DNA of 64,000 nucleotides, taken from contig NC_035444.2 of assembly GCF_002127325.2 (NCBI RefSeq), forward strand, positions 79,109,392 to 79,173,391, written 5' to 3'. Shown here piece after piece: positions 21,174-34,540 of the stretch; position 1 is the stretch's first letter, and every line of letters starts with the position of its first letter. The DNA comes from Helianthus annuus. Taxonomy: Eukaryota; Streptophyta; Magnoliopsida; Asterales; Asteraceae. The notes beneath the pieces are model-generated. The model saw only the letters and a list, made by a program, of their open reading frames with translations, was not told where the DNA came from and ran no database searches. The translations under genes and the position numbers were made by a program.

Positions 21174-23913
21174 TGTGACAACACGAAAGTTCAAGGCTAA
21201 CCTTTTTGGTGTGTCTTTACGTTTGATTGTATATTTTGTTCATCCCTGTGAGATTTGTTGGATTACATTCGTGCACCACTAAACGTCCATGTGTGTATAT
21301 TGGTTATTCATAAATGAAAATGTTAAATGTTTGTATGTGTGTTAGCATGTATACGTATTGGTTAGTTAATTATGCAAGGAACCGTTAAACGTTTTTATGT
21401 GTCGATTAACGGATTTAGGAGATAGACTAATTGGGGCTGCGATCTCACTTAACACCCTCACATTCACTTGGGCCGGAGGCCACATCCCTTTCTCGGCCCA
21501 CACCACTTGAAGCCAATCCAAGCCCACCTGAATATCATATATTATACGAACTGCATGATGTTGTTGTCCAATAATTTTCTAAGCGCACACGTGCAATGCA
21601 CTAAACCCTAATATCCTTGTTACCCTCACAACTCGTCGGCAGCTTCTCCTTTCCCCAATCGAAGCCCCCTGCTCCCAAAGACCACTGAGTTATCCTACGC
21701 TACGGTTAGTATTCTATCCTTGATTGATTGATTGAAATACCCGATGCATGGTAGTTGTGTTTGTATGTGTTCTTGCATGATTTGTAGGATGATACGTTAG
21801 TAAAAACCCTTGATGAATAACTGGTGATAGCAAACAGTTAGAAAGAGTTAGTATGTTATGGTGATCGAGTAGGGTTCCTGAACACTTCGTGATGATCATT
21901 AAGTATGAACAGATTCATGTGATGAAGAATCGGAAAAACTAGGAATAAGTGCGATGAGTCCATGTGGTTCGATCTGAATGTTCTGTTTGAGTAATAATCT
22001 GGTAACAATTTCTTGTGGCGATTAATCACTAATTCCATGCTAAATCTTGGCTATGATTTGATTGGTAAATTGTTAGGAGATTCGGTTAAGAGTTGTAACT
22101 GGTTGATACCGGTGAGCACGACGAAACTTTGTTACGACGAAAGACCCATGTTCCGTCGCTCTTGATGTTTCGTCACCGGGGATTAAGATGTGATCTATGT
22201 CATGTAATAATGGGTTATTTCTGCATGTCGGGCCACACCTTAAATGTTGGGCCATGAGCTGAAACAGAATCACACAAACGGACCCGCTGGTTTGGGGCCG
22301 CACACCCTTGATGGTGTTGGGCCACGCAACTGAACACGTCTCATGGTTGGGCCTGGAACCAACCGGGTCACGGACTACTTTGATTAGGATGCTATAAGCT
22401 TGAGTCATACGACTTGGGTTGGATCATTAACTTATTAAATTGTACATTTTATGAATAATGAAATGGGATGTTATCAGTTACGTATTTTGTGAAATATGAA
22501 CTTATAATGTGAACATGTGAATGAACCAACTACCCATTATGTGAATCTATGATGATAATAAAATAGGTGCTGCATGAATAATTCATCTTCTAAAGGTGGT
22601 TAAGTGATAAGTAGGGTCTAGGTAATGGGTGCATGATGTTAAACTATGAATAAGAACTAGGACTGTGTCATACATTCTGTTGAAGAATTGTTGAGGTTGT
22701 GTGTTCAAGATTGTAAGCATGTGATATTTTGAGTGGTCATATTCATGTTGTTGGGCTGCATCGTAGCAGTGGGCTACAAGCAAAAAAAAATGAAGTGCAC
22801 AATTGATGGGCCATACACACACGTTCACTTAGTAGCTCGGGCCGCGAGGTTTGCTGGGTTGAACACTTTCGCCGGGCCCCGAGCCAATTGGACTGCACAC
22901 TTGTAAACGACCGCACATTTGTTTGAGCCTTATGTTTTATTGGGTCATACATGGTTAATGGATTGTTATATAACGTGCTTAACTGTCAAGGCTAAAGTAT
23001 GGGGTGATGAATGCTAATACTTGTATTCTTGTGCACTACCTGTTGAATAAATGTGGAACGATGTGTGTTGTGTTTATATGCAAACTGATTGTTATGTGTC
23101 ACCATCATAGGGCTTGGTTGACCACTTTTGTTAAACGAGTAACTAATTCTACCGAGCAAACCAAAGGTGAGTTCATCTCTTGAGCATGCGTCCCGGTGGT
23201 TGGGACAGTCAGTGGGTATCCTTGGGAGGGATAAGTCTTTTGGGTAAAAACGGGAATGTTGGATAATATACTCTTCCTATCACCTTTAAAGTCCCTCCGT
23301 GTTGTTTGGTTACCGGGAAGGTAACATGGTATTAGTTAGTAGCGCTACTTAGGTTTGGCAACCTCACCCCGTTCCTGGGAGGACGGGTGTTGAACTAATG
23401 ACCTAGTCATGACCAATGCTTTGATAGGAGCATTGGAGAAAGGGCAAAATAATCAGAAGCCGTCTTGTATTGGGGTATTATCAACATTGTTTTCATCATT
23501 ACTTCTGGAATTAACTACAATGGATTAACTACATACTTGGTAAACAACGTTTTCGTAAAACTATGAACTCACCAGCGTTGTCTGATACACTTGTTGCATG
23601 CTCGCAGGTCGTTAGATTGTATGGATTTGGAACTTGCTGTCTGAAGTAGCTGGAGTGGTCATGGGTCGTGTTGATGGGATTCACTTATTGGAATATTGGT
23701 TTTCATACAATTGTTTTGAGAATATTTAACGTATGGTTTTGATAACGCTTCCGCTGAACACATTGGTTTTCGTATAAACTCATATTGGAATTTTATCATT
23801 TAATAGAGAGTTTTATTTTGAAACTTGTGAGTTCAATGTAATTAGTGGCTCATTGTCAGTTCGTCACACGCCTAACAGGGACACTCCCTAGGTGGTAGCT
23901 TGGGGGTGTGACA
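21174..23913 (+). mobile_element. 5' LTR of the LARD
   Basis: TGTGACAACAC...GGGTGTGACA, 2,740 bp. It contains GACGAAAC/GTTTCGTC half-sites (about 22118-22175). The short reverse-strand frames inside it recur in the 3' LTR and are not genes. Confidence 0.9.
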
Positions 23914-23916
23914 GTT

Positions 23917-23930
23917 TGGTATCAGAGCCA
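23917..23930 (+). promoter_or_regulatory. Primer binding site of the LARD
   Basis: TGGTATCAGAGCCA, three bases after the 5' LTR; initiator-Met tRNA type. Confidence 0.85.
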
Positions 23931-26926
23931 CTGGTTATAGTGAACTTGGTTTTAGAACGTTTTCATAAAACCAGACTATAACCGAACAGTTCTGAAATCG
24001 ACCATGACACTCAGCTTCAGATTGCAAGGTTCGTTTTTCATTTACCTTATGCATTACGTGCCTAGCGTACACCTACTTATGACATTGCATATGGCTACAC
24101 ACTCAGCACTATAGTATGATTGATTACATGTAATTATTTGTCTACCTTATGATGCATTGTTAGTATGGCATAACCTCTAGACTTTTGTGATCTTTACTAT
24201 CTTGACAACGTTCGTTTTGCTACTCGAATCTAAGGAACCTTTTGACACAAGCTAAGAGGAACTGAGATAAACATGCGAATTACATTATCATTATGGGTGC
24301 ACACATAATAATAATGTGGGGTGCATGTGAGTCCCAGTGAGGCTTAGCAAGTGTGAAAGGGATTCTGACTCATTAATCGACATAACTGGGGATTCAACAA
24401 TCTGTTGGGGTTATGGCGATGATTGACTTCTATTCAATCTTGATCCTTATTCTTTCCACCATTCTTGTGGATGCATGTGAATCTTTGTGTAACCTGCGAT
24501 ATTTTTTTTTATTTGCTTATAACTTCCGTAGCGCTAGTAGAAGTTCTCATAAACCACTCAACGACTAACTGGAACAGTTAAACCCATGCGGTAGTTGATA
24601 GGCGCAACTATTAGACCGAAGATGCTCTCGAACACAATGAGCTATCATCACGGGAATCCCTCATTATTTTTCTTTTACTCATGTAAGAAACTTGGTGAAA
24701 CTAAGATTCTCATCAGAACCCGTTATCTCGATCTAAACCCTACAAGACTCCTAGTGTAAGCTCTTCGACATCAGCATATCAACGTAGTATGAAGAATCCC
24801 TCGTACACTAATACTTTACCCCTTGCACTTAACTATAAAATTCCCTTTGGCCCCATTATACTGCCTTGTGACTTATCGTTAGTCTAACCTGGTTTTCATC
24901 CTAACATATCTAACTCTGCAAACGGATTTCCATAAGAACAGTTCCATCATTTCAATATTGAACTCTGAAAATGGTGATGTATTGTTATCATCACCATACC
25001 ATTTTGAACGCCTTTACACGCCTTTGTAATGAAACCTCTTGGCGACATATGTGATGTCCCCAGTACACCCGTCTTAGTTCAAACCTTCAAACTTGGTTGC
25101 ATACATGTTCGACTAATTGCATACTCAATTACTTTCATGGATCTTAGTGAATCTATTCTTATTCGCATACGAGCAGCTCGACGACTGTAGAGAACGCTCT
25201 GATTTAACCGAGATGCTACAGACTTAGCCAACTATCACCTTCATAGATAATTCTTCTTGCGCCAACACCCTCAAAGTAACGCTTCCATCGACTGGTACAT
25301 CACTTTATTTCCATTTATACTTCTTGTTTGCGACCAGCTACATCCTCATCATCGGAATTGCTACTTTACTCATGATTCTAAAACAATTAGATGGAACAGA
25401 TTGATGATAACCGCGTTTTGGTATATTCTTCGCGTCTTATCTTGTTGTGCTAAAATGAATACCATAGTTCTTGCATAGCCCTGTTATACGCTAATCCTCG
25501 CTTGGCTAAATCACTCTCTACGAACGTCACTCGAGGAATGAGTCATACTTAAGATCATCAAGTGCAAGAACATAAAAATAAAATTATTACTTACGTAAGG
25601 TATGCCAAGGTCAAAATTCCCTCTTGTGTGAAAGCACCATACTCATGTATAGCTTCATCGACCTCTTTGTTCCATGCTTATCTCTCTTTGACCGAAGGCT
25701 GGTCATCTACTACAACCAACTGCGACCAAAATATCACGAACAATATCAACTGAAAATCTCTTTTCCCTCTGAACGAACGAGTCAAGATGATACCAGTCTG
25801 AAATAGGGATTAATGCCTAACTTGAGTTTTCATTCAATCGATTGATTGAATTGCTTGAATCACCTGTTCCAAGAAATTATATTTTCTTTCACGAATTCTT
25901 ACATACGATGGCATCACCTTTGATCTTCGATAGGGGTGACTGCACCAGTTCTGATCACCGGTAGCGATACCATATATAAACATATATCTCTTACACTCAC
26001 TTTATCACATTCACATACTTTGCTTCGAGAAAATCTTGGTGGTGCACCCGACACACGTGATTTGAGGGTTGAGCATTTTAGCCTGTAACAAACTACCTTA
26101 ACACATTTCCAGTTCGGTTTATCTCGTCGACCCTTCGTTTATGATGTACGACATTCGCCTCAATTCTGGTAAGCTCTAGATATACATTAGATACACTTGC
26201 TTCGTGAAGTGTTGGCTACTTAATATACAACATCCATGATAACTAAACACTGCCTTTTTGCAAGTCCCCAAATTCGAAGGCGTATAGCTCACCCAAGTTA
26301 TATTTAGTGCAACAACCCCCCCCCCCCGGTCGCACGTGTTAAATGCATCAGGCAATGCCATACAGATGTATGACACACTCGTATTTCAACTTTTGTGAGC
26401 ACCTCTTGAGCTTAGCATAACTTGTCACAACATTCTTCATTATCAAGCTCCTATTAACTCAACTTGTGTTTCTACTTAAGAGCAAGACATTTTTAGTTTA
26501 ACACAATTAACACAAACTCTATTACCTCAAACACTCATTCATGCATAACACTCACATAACGGTAATTCGGGGAATTACGGAATTACACATGGGTTGTACT
26601 CGAACGTTGATGAACAATTAGAACACTATAAAGAAATATAACTTATGTGAATTTATATGTTATCTGACTTTATATGCTATATGACTTATATATTATTTAG
26701 TGAACTTTCGTGAAACCGTATTTAACTACGTGTTTAGTGAATTATCGATAAACTCATAATTGGAGCCTAGAGTATAATATAGCCTAAATTTCGAGGACGA
26801 AATTTCTGTAACATGGGGAGGATGTGACACCCGAGCAAAATCCGCAATAATCCTAATTTCCTCACTTCACTCCTCAGTTCTTACTTGTCAAATTTCGGGA
26901 CGAAATTTCTTTCAAGTTGGGGATGA
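23931..26926 (+). other. Non-coding interior of the LARD
   Basis: Three kilobases with no frame above about 75 codons and no retroelement motif that I can read. A 12-base C run lies near 26316. The 3' end carries two successive element-end signatures: tttcgaggacgaaatttctg followed by ggggaggatgtgacacc (about 26791-26830), and tttcgggacgaaatttcttt followed by the true tract (26894-26926). Confidence 0.75.
26914..26926 (+). promoter_or_regulatory. Polypurine tract of the LARD
   Basis: aagttggggatga directly precedes the TGTGACAAC start of the 3' LTR. Confidence 0.65.
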
Positions 26927-29665
26927 TGTGACAACACGAAAGTTCAAGGCTAACCTTTTTGGTGTGTCTTTACGTTTGATTGTATATTTTGTTCATCCCT
27001 GTGAGATTTGTTGGATTACATTCGTGCACCACTAAACGTCCATGTGTGTATATTGGTTATTCATAAATGAAAATGTTAAATGTTTGTATGTGTGTTAGCA
27101 TGTATACGTATTGGTTAGTTAATTATGCAAGGAACCGTTAAACGTTTTTATGTGTCGATTAACGGATTTAGGAGATAGACTAATTGGGGCTGCGATCTCA
27201 CTTAACACCCTCACATTCACTTGGGCCGGAGGCCACATCCCTTTCTCGGCCCACACCACTTGAAGCCAATCCAAGCCCACCTGAATATCATATATTATAC
27301 GAACTGCATGATGTTGTTGTCCAATAATTTTCTAAGCGCACACGTGCAATGCACTAAACCCTAATATCCTTGTTACCCTCACAACTCGTCGGCAGCTTCT
27401 CCTTTCCCCAATCGAAGCCCCCTGCTCCCAAAGACCACTGAGTTATCCTACGCTACGGTTAGTATTCTATCCTTGATTGATTGATTGAAATACCCGATGC
27501 ATGGTAGTTGTGTTTGTATGTGTTCTTGCATGATTTGTAGGATGATACGTTAGTAAAAACCCTTGATGAATAACTGGTGATAGCAAACAGTTAGAAAGAG
27601 TTAGTATGTTATGGTGATCGAGTAGGGTTCCTGAACACTTCGTGATGATCATTAAGTATGAACAGATTCATGTGATGAAGAATCGGAAAAACTAGGAATA
27701 AGTGCGATGAGTCCATGTGGTTCGATCTGAATGTTCTGTTTGAGTAATAATCTGGTAACAATTTCTTGTGGCGATTAATCACTAATTCCATGCTAAATCT
27801 TGGCTATGATTTGATTGGTAAATTGTTAGGAGATTCGGTTAAGAGTTGTAACTGGTTGATACCGGTGAGCACGACGAAACTTTGTTACGACGAAAGACCC
27901 ATGTTCCGTCGCTCTTGATGTTTCGTCACCGGGGATTAAGATGTGATCTATGTCATGTAATAATGGGTTATTTCTGCATGTCGGGCCACACCTTAAATGT
28001 TGGGCCATGAGCTGAAACAGAATCACACAAACGGACCCGCTGGTTTGGGGCCGCACACCCTTGATGGTGTTGGGCCACGCAACTGAACACGTCTCATGGT
28101 TGGGCCTGGAACCAACCGGGTCACGGACTACTTTGATTAGGATGCTATAAGCTTGAGTCATACGACTTGGGTTGGATCATTAACTTATTAAATTGTACAT
28201 TTTATGAATAATGAAATGGGATGTTATCAGTTACGTATTTTGTGAAATATGAACTTATAATGTGAACATGTGAATGAACCAACTACCCATTATGTGAATC
28301 TATGATGATAATGAAATAGGTGCTGCATGAATAATTCATCTTCTAAAGGTGGTTAAGTGATAAGTAGGGTTTGGGTAATGGGTGCATGATGTTAAACTAT
28401 GAATAAGAACTAGGACTGTGTCATACATTCTGTTGAAGAATTGTTGAGGTTGTGTGTTCAAGATTGTAAGCATGTGATATTTTGAGTGGTCATATTCATG
28501 TTGTTGGGCTGCATCGTAGCAGTGGGCTACAAGCAAAAAAAATGAAGTGCACAATTGATGGGCCATACACACACGTTCACTTAGTAGCTCGGGCCGCGAG
28601 GTTTGCTGGGTTGAACACTTTCGCCGGGCCCCGAGCCAATTGGACTGCACACTTGTAAACGACCGCACATTTGTTTGAGCCTTATGTTTTATTGGGTCAT
28701 ACATGGTTAATGGATTGTTATATAACGTGCTTAACTGTCAAGGCTAAAGTATGGGGTGATGAATGCTAATACTTGTATTCTTGTGCACTACCTGTTGAAT
28801 AAATGTGGAACGATGTGTGTTGTGTTTATATGCAAACTGATTGTTATGTGTCACCATCATAGGGCTTGGTTGACCACTTTTGTTAAACGAGTAACTAATT
28901 CTACCGAGCAAACCAAAGGTGAGTTCATCTCTTGAGCATGCGTCCCGGTGGTTGGGACAGTCAGTGGGTATCCTTGGGAGGGATAAGTCTTTTGGGTAAA
29001 AACGAGAATGTTGGATAATATACTCTTCCTATCACCTTTAAAGTCCCTCCGTGTTGTTTGGTTACCGGGAAGGTAACATGGTATTAGTTAGTAGCGCTAC
29101 TTAGGTTTGGCAACCTCACCCCGTTCCTGGGAGGACGGGTGTTGAACTAATGACCTAGTCATGACCAATGCTTTGATAGGAGCATTGGAGAAAGGGCAAA
29201 ATAATCAGAAGCCGTCTTGTATTGGGGTATTATCAACATTGTTTTCATCATTACTTCTGGAATTAACTACAATGGATTAACTACATACTTGGTAAACAAC
29301 GTTTTCGTAAAACTATGAACTCACCAGCGTTGTCTGATACACTTGTTGCATGCTCGCAGGTCGTTAGATTGTATGGATTTGGAACTTGCTGTCTGAAGTA
29401 GCTGGAGTGGTCATGGGTCGTGTTGATGGGATTCACTTATTGGAATATTGGTTTTCATACAATTGTTTTGAGAATATTTAACTTATGGTTTTGATAACGC
29501 TTCCGCTGAACACATTGGTTTTCGTATAAACTCATATTGGAATTTTATCATTTAATAGAGAGTTTTATTTTGAAACTTGTGAGTTCAATGTAATTAGTGG
29601 CTCATTGTCAGTTCGTCACACGCCTAACAGGGACACTCCCTAGGTGGTAGCTTGGGGGTGTGACA
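26927..29665 (+). mobile_element. 3' LTR of the LARD
   Basis: 2,739 bp, nearly identical to 21174-23913. Differences seen: tctagg/tttggg (two), ataaaa/atgaaa, acggga/acgaga, aacgta/aactta, and nine against eight As. Confidence 0.9.
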
Positions 29666-29670
29666 TAAGT

Positions 29671-30009
29671 TGTATTTACCTGTGTAAACTGACGTATTTT
29701 CCAAAAAGGCTAAGTGCAGGTACTATACGTAATAGGCTGGCTACTCCAGGCATCAATAATCAAGTCTCGCAAGCTCTTGATGTCAAAGTCTGTTGAACAG
29801 TTTTCTGTTTTCTTTTGATCCACCTGTGGATCCTTTACAGTCCATTTGTGATACTTTGATATTACTAATATTCGGTTGTAATGTGATTCATATACTTTTG
29901 CTTCCGCTGTGCATTTAAATTTGAGTTGTTTGACTATGATGATATCAACTACATCACGATACTCCCCACCAGGCTCACCGGTGACACGTGGAAATATCGG
30001 GGTGTGACA
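29671..30009 (+). mobile_element. 'LTR A', right end
   Basis: Continues the LTR interrupted at 21173. It matches 33195-33531, including the gatatcaactac(a/g)tcacga block, and ends at cggggtgtgaca. Confidence 0.8.
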
Positions 30010-30013
30010 AGAG

Positions 30014-33000
30014 TGTAACACCTCGTAAAATCACGACCAATATAATAAAGACACGTGTCATGGACTTTAAACGTGTAATGGATTGATCTGGAAGGACTAA
30101 AATTGTCAAACAATGTAAATATGTTAGTAAAAGGATCCAAAGTGTCAACATGCCATTCCTGTGCCTCTGATTGACCTCATAAGACGTTCGTATTCTTTAA
30201 TGAATAATTTGTATAGGGGTTAAAAGTGTCAACATGTTAAATGTTACCTCTGAGTGACCTTTTAGCGATCCCAAAAACATTGTAATAATTGTATATTTAG
30301 CTCTCAAGAATATTGGATATTAATTTTGTGGAGTTTCGACGAAAACAAGACATTTGGGGTGATCTTACAACTAACCGGGGACTTAACGGAGTTAATATAT
30401 GACCCTAGGCCCTTAAAAGTTAACTATGGGGGTCATAGATGCAATCAATGAAAGTTAAATAAACTTAATATGGACCAGGGACCGAAATTACAAAGTCTAA
30501 AAGTTGTTTTTTGGTTAAGGAGGAGCCTCGCGGCCCGCGTAGACTTCTTATAAGTCTTACGCGGCCCGCGTATGAGTGTTAGATGCAGAAAACAAGGACA
30601 GCTGCATGTCTCAGCCAGTTCCACCACCTTTGCATGCAATTTTTCGATACCAGGGTCTGTACCAACAGTTTTTCATGCACTAAGGACACATGGGATAATC
30701 TGGTTACTATAGATTAGTAGATGGAATGATCTTGGAGCTCTCAAAATCCTATATAAGGCCTTGTTTTTCATTTGTTCACTTGCACACTTGAAAAATTATT
30801 TCACAACTCATTCTCTGGAGTCCCTTGGAGCTCTAGGAAGCTTTCCTCGGTTCCTAATTCGTGCTAAGAGTTCTTGTAAGCATTCTTAGCCTCTCTAGTT
30901 CAAGTTTTATTAGCTTAATGACCGAAAGTCAAAGCTATCGTAATTAACCTTTGACTTTGTGATTAATCACAAACGGTCCAGCCATTATTCGAATTAAAAG
31001 TGGCTGTGAGTTGGTAATTATGTAGGTAATAAACCCTTAATTGGGCACCTACTGATTATCACATTTACTTGGTCAAATGTCGGGTCAAACTTATTAATAA
31101 AAAGTCAACATAATCAATTTTTGCAAATTAATTCATAACTAATAATATAGAGGTTATGGAACATGTTTTAACACTAAAATAACTTGGTAAATAATATAAG
31201 AACATGTTTAGGCATGTTCAACCCGACAATTCTGAGTTTAGGCTCGGTTCACAACCGAAAGTCGCAAAAGTAGACTTTTGCTTTGACTTTCAGTTCTGAC
31301 CCGATTTAGTTTAGTGTAGATATGCCTTAGGGTTCCATTAGGACCATATTACATGTTAGTATAACCCTCTGAGATTATACAATATGGTTCCTTTGAAATC
31401 CGAATCATTTGCATGTTTCCGTTAATTGCTTAAAAGTTGACCATTATGCCCTTTTGATATAAAAACGAGATTTTTGAATGTGTGAGAGGACAAAAACTTT
31501 TATTACTTATTTATAAACATGTCCTAAAAATTTGACATCAGTTTATGGTCTAAATTAGGAGTTATGCTCGATATCGTAAATTGAAGTCTTTTTATTAATT
31601 AAATAGCAGTTTTAGTATAAATCACTTCAAACCCAATTTTTGTCACCAAAATTTATACCTACTGATATAATATAATATTTAGGGATTTTTGGAAATTTTT
31701 TCCAAATTTTAAACTGATTATATTATCGAGTTTGAATGTAAATTCGGTATTGATGAAATTGCCCTTTTCTTTGATAAAATGAGTTTTACATAACATTTTG
31801 ATACGGAACCTTTTTCTACTGATTTTATATGTTAAATAAAATATTTTAAGTTTTAGAAACTGATCAAAAACTCAGATTTCCTTAAATAACCCAAAAATCG
31901 TCAAATACCGACTTTTACGCTTTTAAAACGCATAGTATGGGTTAAAACTATATTTGACACCTAAAACTCATTACCTACTTATATTATAAGTAAATTTTTA
32001 TACTTTAACAGTAAGTAAAAGTTTTGAAATCAGATTTCCAAATTCAACCTTTAAAGCTTTATGTGAAATGACCAAAATGCCCCTATGGTGCATAGTTTGG
32101 CTATAAATGATAAATTTCACATATATACAATATCTTACTGATATAACTTTCAAAAATAAATATTTTACTGATCATTTTAGACCAAAACCTCAGATTGTTA
32201 TTTAACCTCTTTTATAATCTTTAAAATGACCAAAATACCCCTACAGGGCTTAAATTGATTTTGAATTCGTTTTGGGTATAATGGAAGGTATCCTACTGAT
32301 ATCACAATATATTAAAAGAATATTAACTTGTGGAACTTGTTCATGACTTATTTGGTTACCCGTTATGCATTTTCGCATTCGGTACGGTTTATGTAACTAG
32401 TTTGCATAAATTAACCGAAACGTGTCAAACCTTATCATTTTTACTTCAAAATCCAGAATGTATTTAGTTTAGCCATTTTATACAAGTCCTCATACTTGTG
32501 GGGTCTAAATCACATTCTAATCCGGTCTTCGCTTAATCTTGCGTTTTGAACTGCATACCTTTCTTTAAAACTAACCGGTCTAAGTTATAACTTAAATAAG
32601 ACCCGTTAGGAATCTAATAGGTTATTAAAACATTCGTTTCAAATTAGGAGCCCGGTAAAAGCTATATGTACTTGCTGATTGATATACGGCTGGGATAAAA
32701 ATTATATTTTTGCTCATGTAAATACTTTTAACTTATTTTCTGTTTTACGGGCTTGGGATACGGTATTTAATAATACCGCTTGGTCGGGTATTGAATCTTT
32801 AATCAAATAATGGTTAAATCATTGAGATAACCCGTTTAATATGTTTTGTTTGTTTTAAGCCTTTGGGGAGGGGGGGTTAATGACCGTGTCCTGGATATCC
32901 TCGGCTCATTCATTAAAATGGCCACGACTTAAGCACAGGGTGTAGACATACACCTGCCGGTGCGTTTGTAAAAAGATATATCCGCTTGTTGAGGATAACT

Positions 33001-33531
33001 CGCCATGGGTTTATATTATGTGGTGTGTCTATTAATCTTGTTCCGGCTTTTATCCCGGATTCCTGAATGTATAACAAACATATAAATCTTTTACAAGATT
33101 ATTTTTAATAATTGTCCCAGGTTATAAAAGAATATTTGCGCCTTGTGCAATTAAATCAATTTTCTTAAAATATTTTCAAAAGTGTCGATTAATTGTATTT
33201 ACCAGTGTAAACTGACGTATTTTTGAAAAAGGTTAAGTGCAGGTACTAAACGAAATGGGCTGGCTACTCCTAGTATCAAATAAAGAGTCTTGCAAGCTTT
33301 TGATGCTTAAATCTGTTGAACAATATTTCTTTTTATCTTAGATCCGCCTGTGGATCCTTTTACAATCCGTTGTGTAATATTTCATGTTACTTTCAATTGG
33401 TTTGTATAATTATTACTTGTAGACTTCCGCTGTGCATTGAACTGTGATTATTTGACTATGATGATATCAACTACGTCACGATACTCCCCACCGGGCCCAC
33501 CGGTAATACGTGGAAATATCGGGGTGTGACA
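30014..33531 (+). mobile_element. Chromovirus-type LTR ('LTR B'), about 3.5 kb, probably solo
   Basis: TGTAACACCTCG...CGGGGTGTGACA, four bases after the end of the related LTR A. Flanks aagag (left) and cagag (right) differ by one base, as an aged target duplication would. Two GCGGCCCGCG palindromes flank an AGACTT/AAGTCT hairpin (30527-30572) about 180 bp upstream of TATATAAGG (30750-30758). No coding frame. The text after it (cagagcccctgg) may be a decayed primer site, so a truncated element instead of a solo LTR is possible. Confidence 0.7.
30750..30758 (+). promoter_or_regulatory. TATA box of LTR B
   Basis: TATATAAGG, about 180 bp downstream of the GCGGCCCGCG pair. Confidence 0.55.
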
Positions 33532-33559
33532 CAGAGCCCCTGGCTGGGGTCGAAAAACA

Positions 33560-34190
33560 CATTGCGTTTTAAAACTAAGACATTTTTATGTGTTTTCTAG
33601 CTATTGCATTTTAGAACTAAGACATTTTTATGTGTTTTCTAGCTATTGCGTTTTAGAAAAACACATTTTTGAAGTGTTTTTAGTCATTGCGTTTTAGGTA
33701 AAACACATTTTTAGATGTTTTCAGTCCATTGCGTTTTAGATAGAACACTTTATTTTGTATTTTTAGGCCATTGCGTTTTATAAATAAGACATATTTATGT
33801 GTTTAGAAAAACACATTTTTGAAGTGTTTTCTCGCCATTGCGTTTTAGGTAAAACACATTTTTAGGTGTTTTCAGTCCACTGCGTTTTAGAAAAAAGACA
33901 TTTTTAAGTGTTTTCTGGCCATTGCGTTTTAGAAATAAGACATTTCTTTGTGTTTTTTGTGCATTGCGTTTTAGGTAAAACACATTTTTATGTGTTTTTT
34001 GTCCATTGCGTTTTAGAAAGTACACTTTCTTTTGTGTTTTTAGGCTATTGCGTTTTAGAAATAAGACATTTCTTTTTGTTTTCTGGCCATTGCGTTTTAC
34101 AAAAAAGACATTTCTTTGTGTTTTTTGGTGCATTGCGTTTTAGAAAAATGTCATTTTTAGGTTTTTTTTCCATTGCGTTTTACGCAACTG
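33560..34190. repeat. 42-bp minisatellite, about 15 units
   Basis: The anchor attgcgtttta recurs every 41-43 bp (with one longer interval near 33771-33838) from about 33562 to 34182. Most units hold a small hairpin such as AAAACACATTTTTATGTGTTTT split by its loop. As 42 is a multiple of three, long frames appear on both strands with a 14-residue repeat; these are artefacts of the period. Confidence 0.85.
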
Positions 34191-34540
34191 GGTTTTCAAA
34201 TTTTTTTTTACAAAAATATAGCAATAGTATACTCGTTTTAAAGATAAAAAAACACTCGTCTTCTTGGTGCAATTTTTATAAAAAATAATGTCGGATGAAA
34301 GAGTTATTAACATTTAAAAAATGAGGGAGAATTTGAGGGGAGAGAAACTATTGCCTGGATTGACTAGACTGCCCCTAGCAAACCCACGTGCCTCCAATTT
34401 TTTCCTTCAATTTCACTTATTTAATCTTAGCCCTTGATTAAATAAATAGATGGTCAGATTACTTCATAGGATTACTAGCCAAATAAACTTCCTATTATAT
34501 CCTAACCCTTACTATTATTACTATTATTATTACTATATAT
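34191..34540. other. Unassigned AT-rich spacer
   Basis: No gene. A T-rich run at about 34199-34210 and a tta/att-rich tract at about 34510-34545. Confidence 0.4.

Larger units (their letters stand above)
21174..29665 (+). mobile_element. Young non-coding LTR element (LARD), 8,492 bp
   Basis: Two 2.74-kb LTRs (21174-23913 and 26927-29665), a primer binding site, a polypurine tract and a perfect 5-bp target duplication taagt show a complete insertion. The 3.0-kb interior has no gag, protease, RT, RNase H or integrase frame. Comparing the LTRs by eye I find about five substitutions and one A-run indel, near 0.2 percent, so insertion is recent. This is the definition of a large retrotransposon derivative, mobilised in trans by a coding relative. 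The 3' end tttcgggacgaaatttctt is typical of chromovirus-like gypsy elements, which suggests the helper. The solo LTR at 9831-12750 belongs to the same family. Confidence 0.9.

Noticed and set aside
22073..22408. 111-codon reverse frame, found again at 27826-28161
   Set aside because: It lies inside the LARD LTRs; identity comes from the LTR pair, and there is no domain or codon pattern.
33795..34288. Overlapping 112- and 126-codon frames on opposite strands with 14-residue repeats
   Set aside because: Product of the 42-bp minisatellite period, which is a multiple of three.
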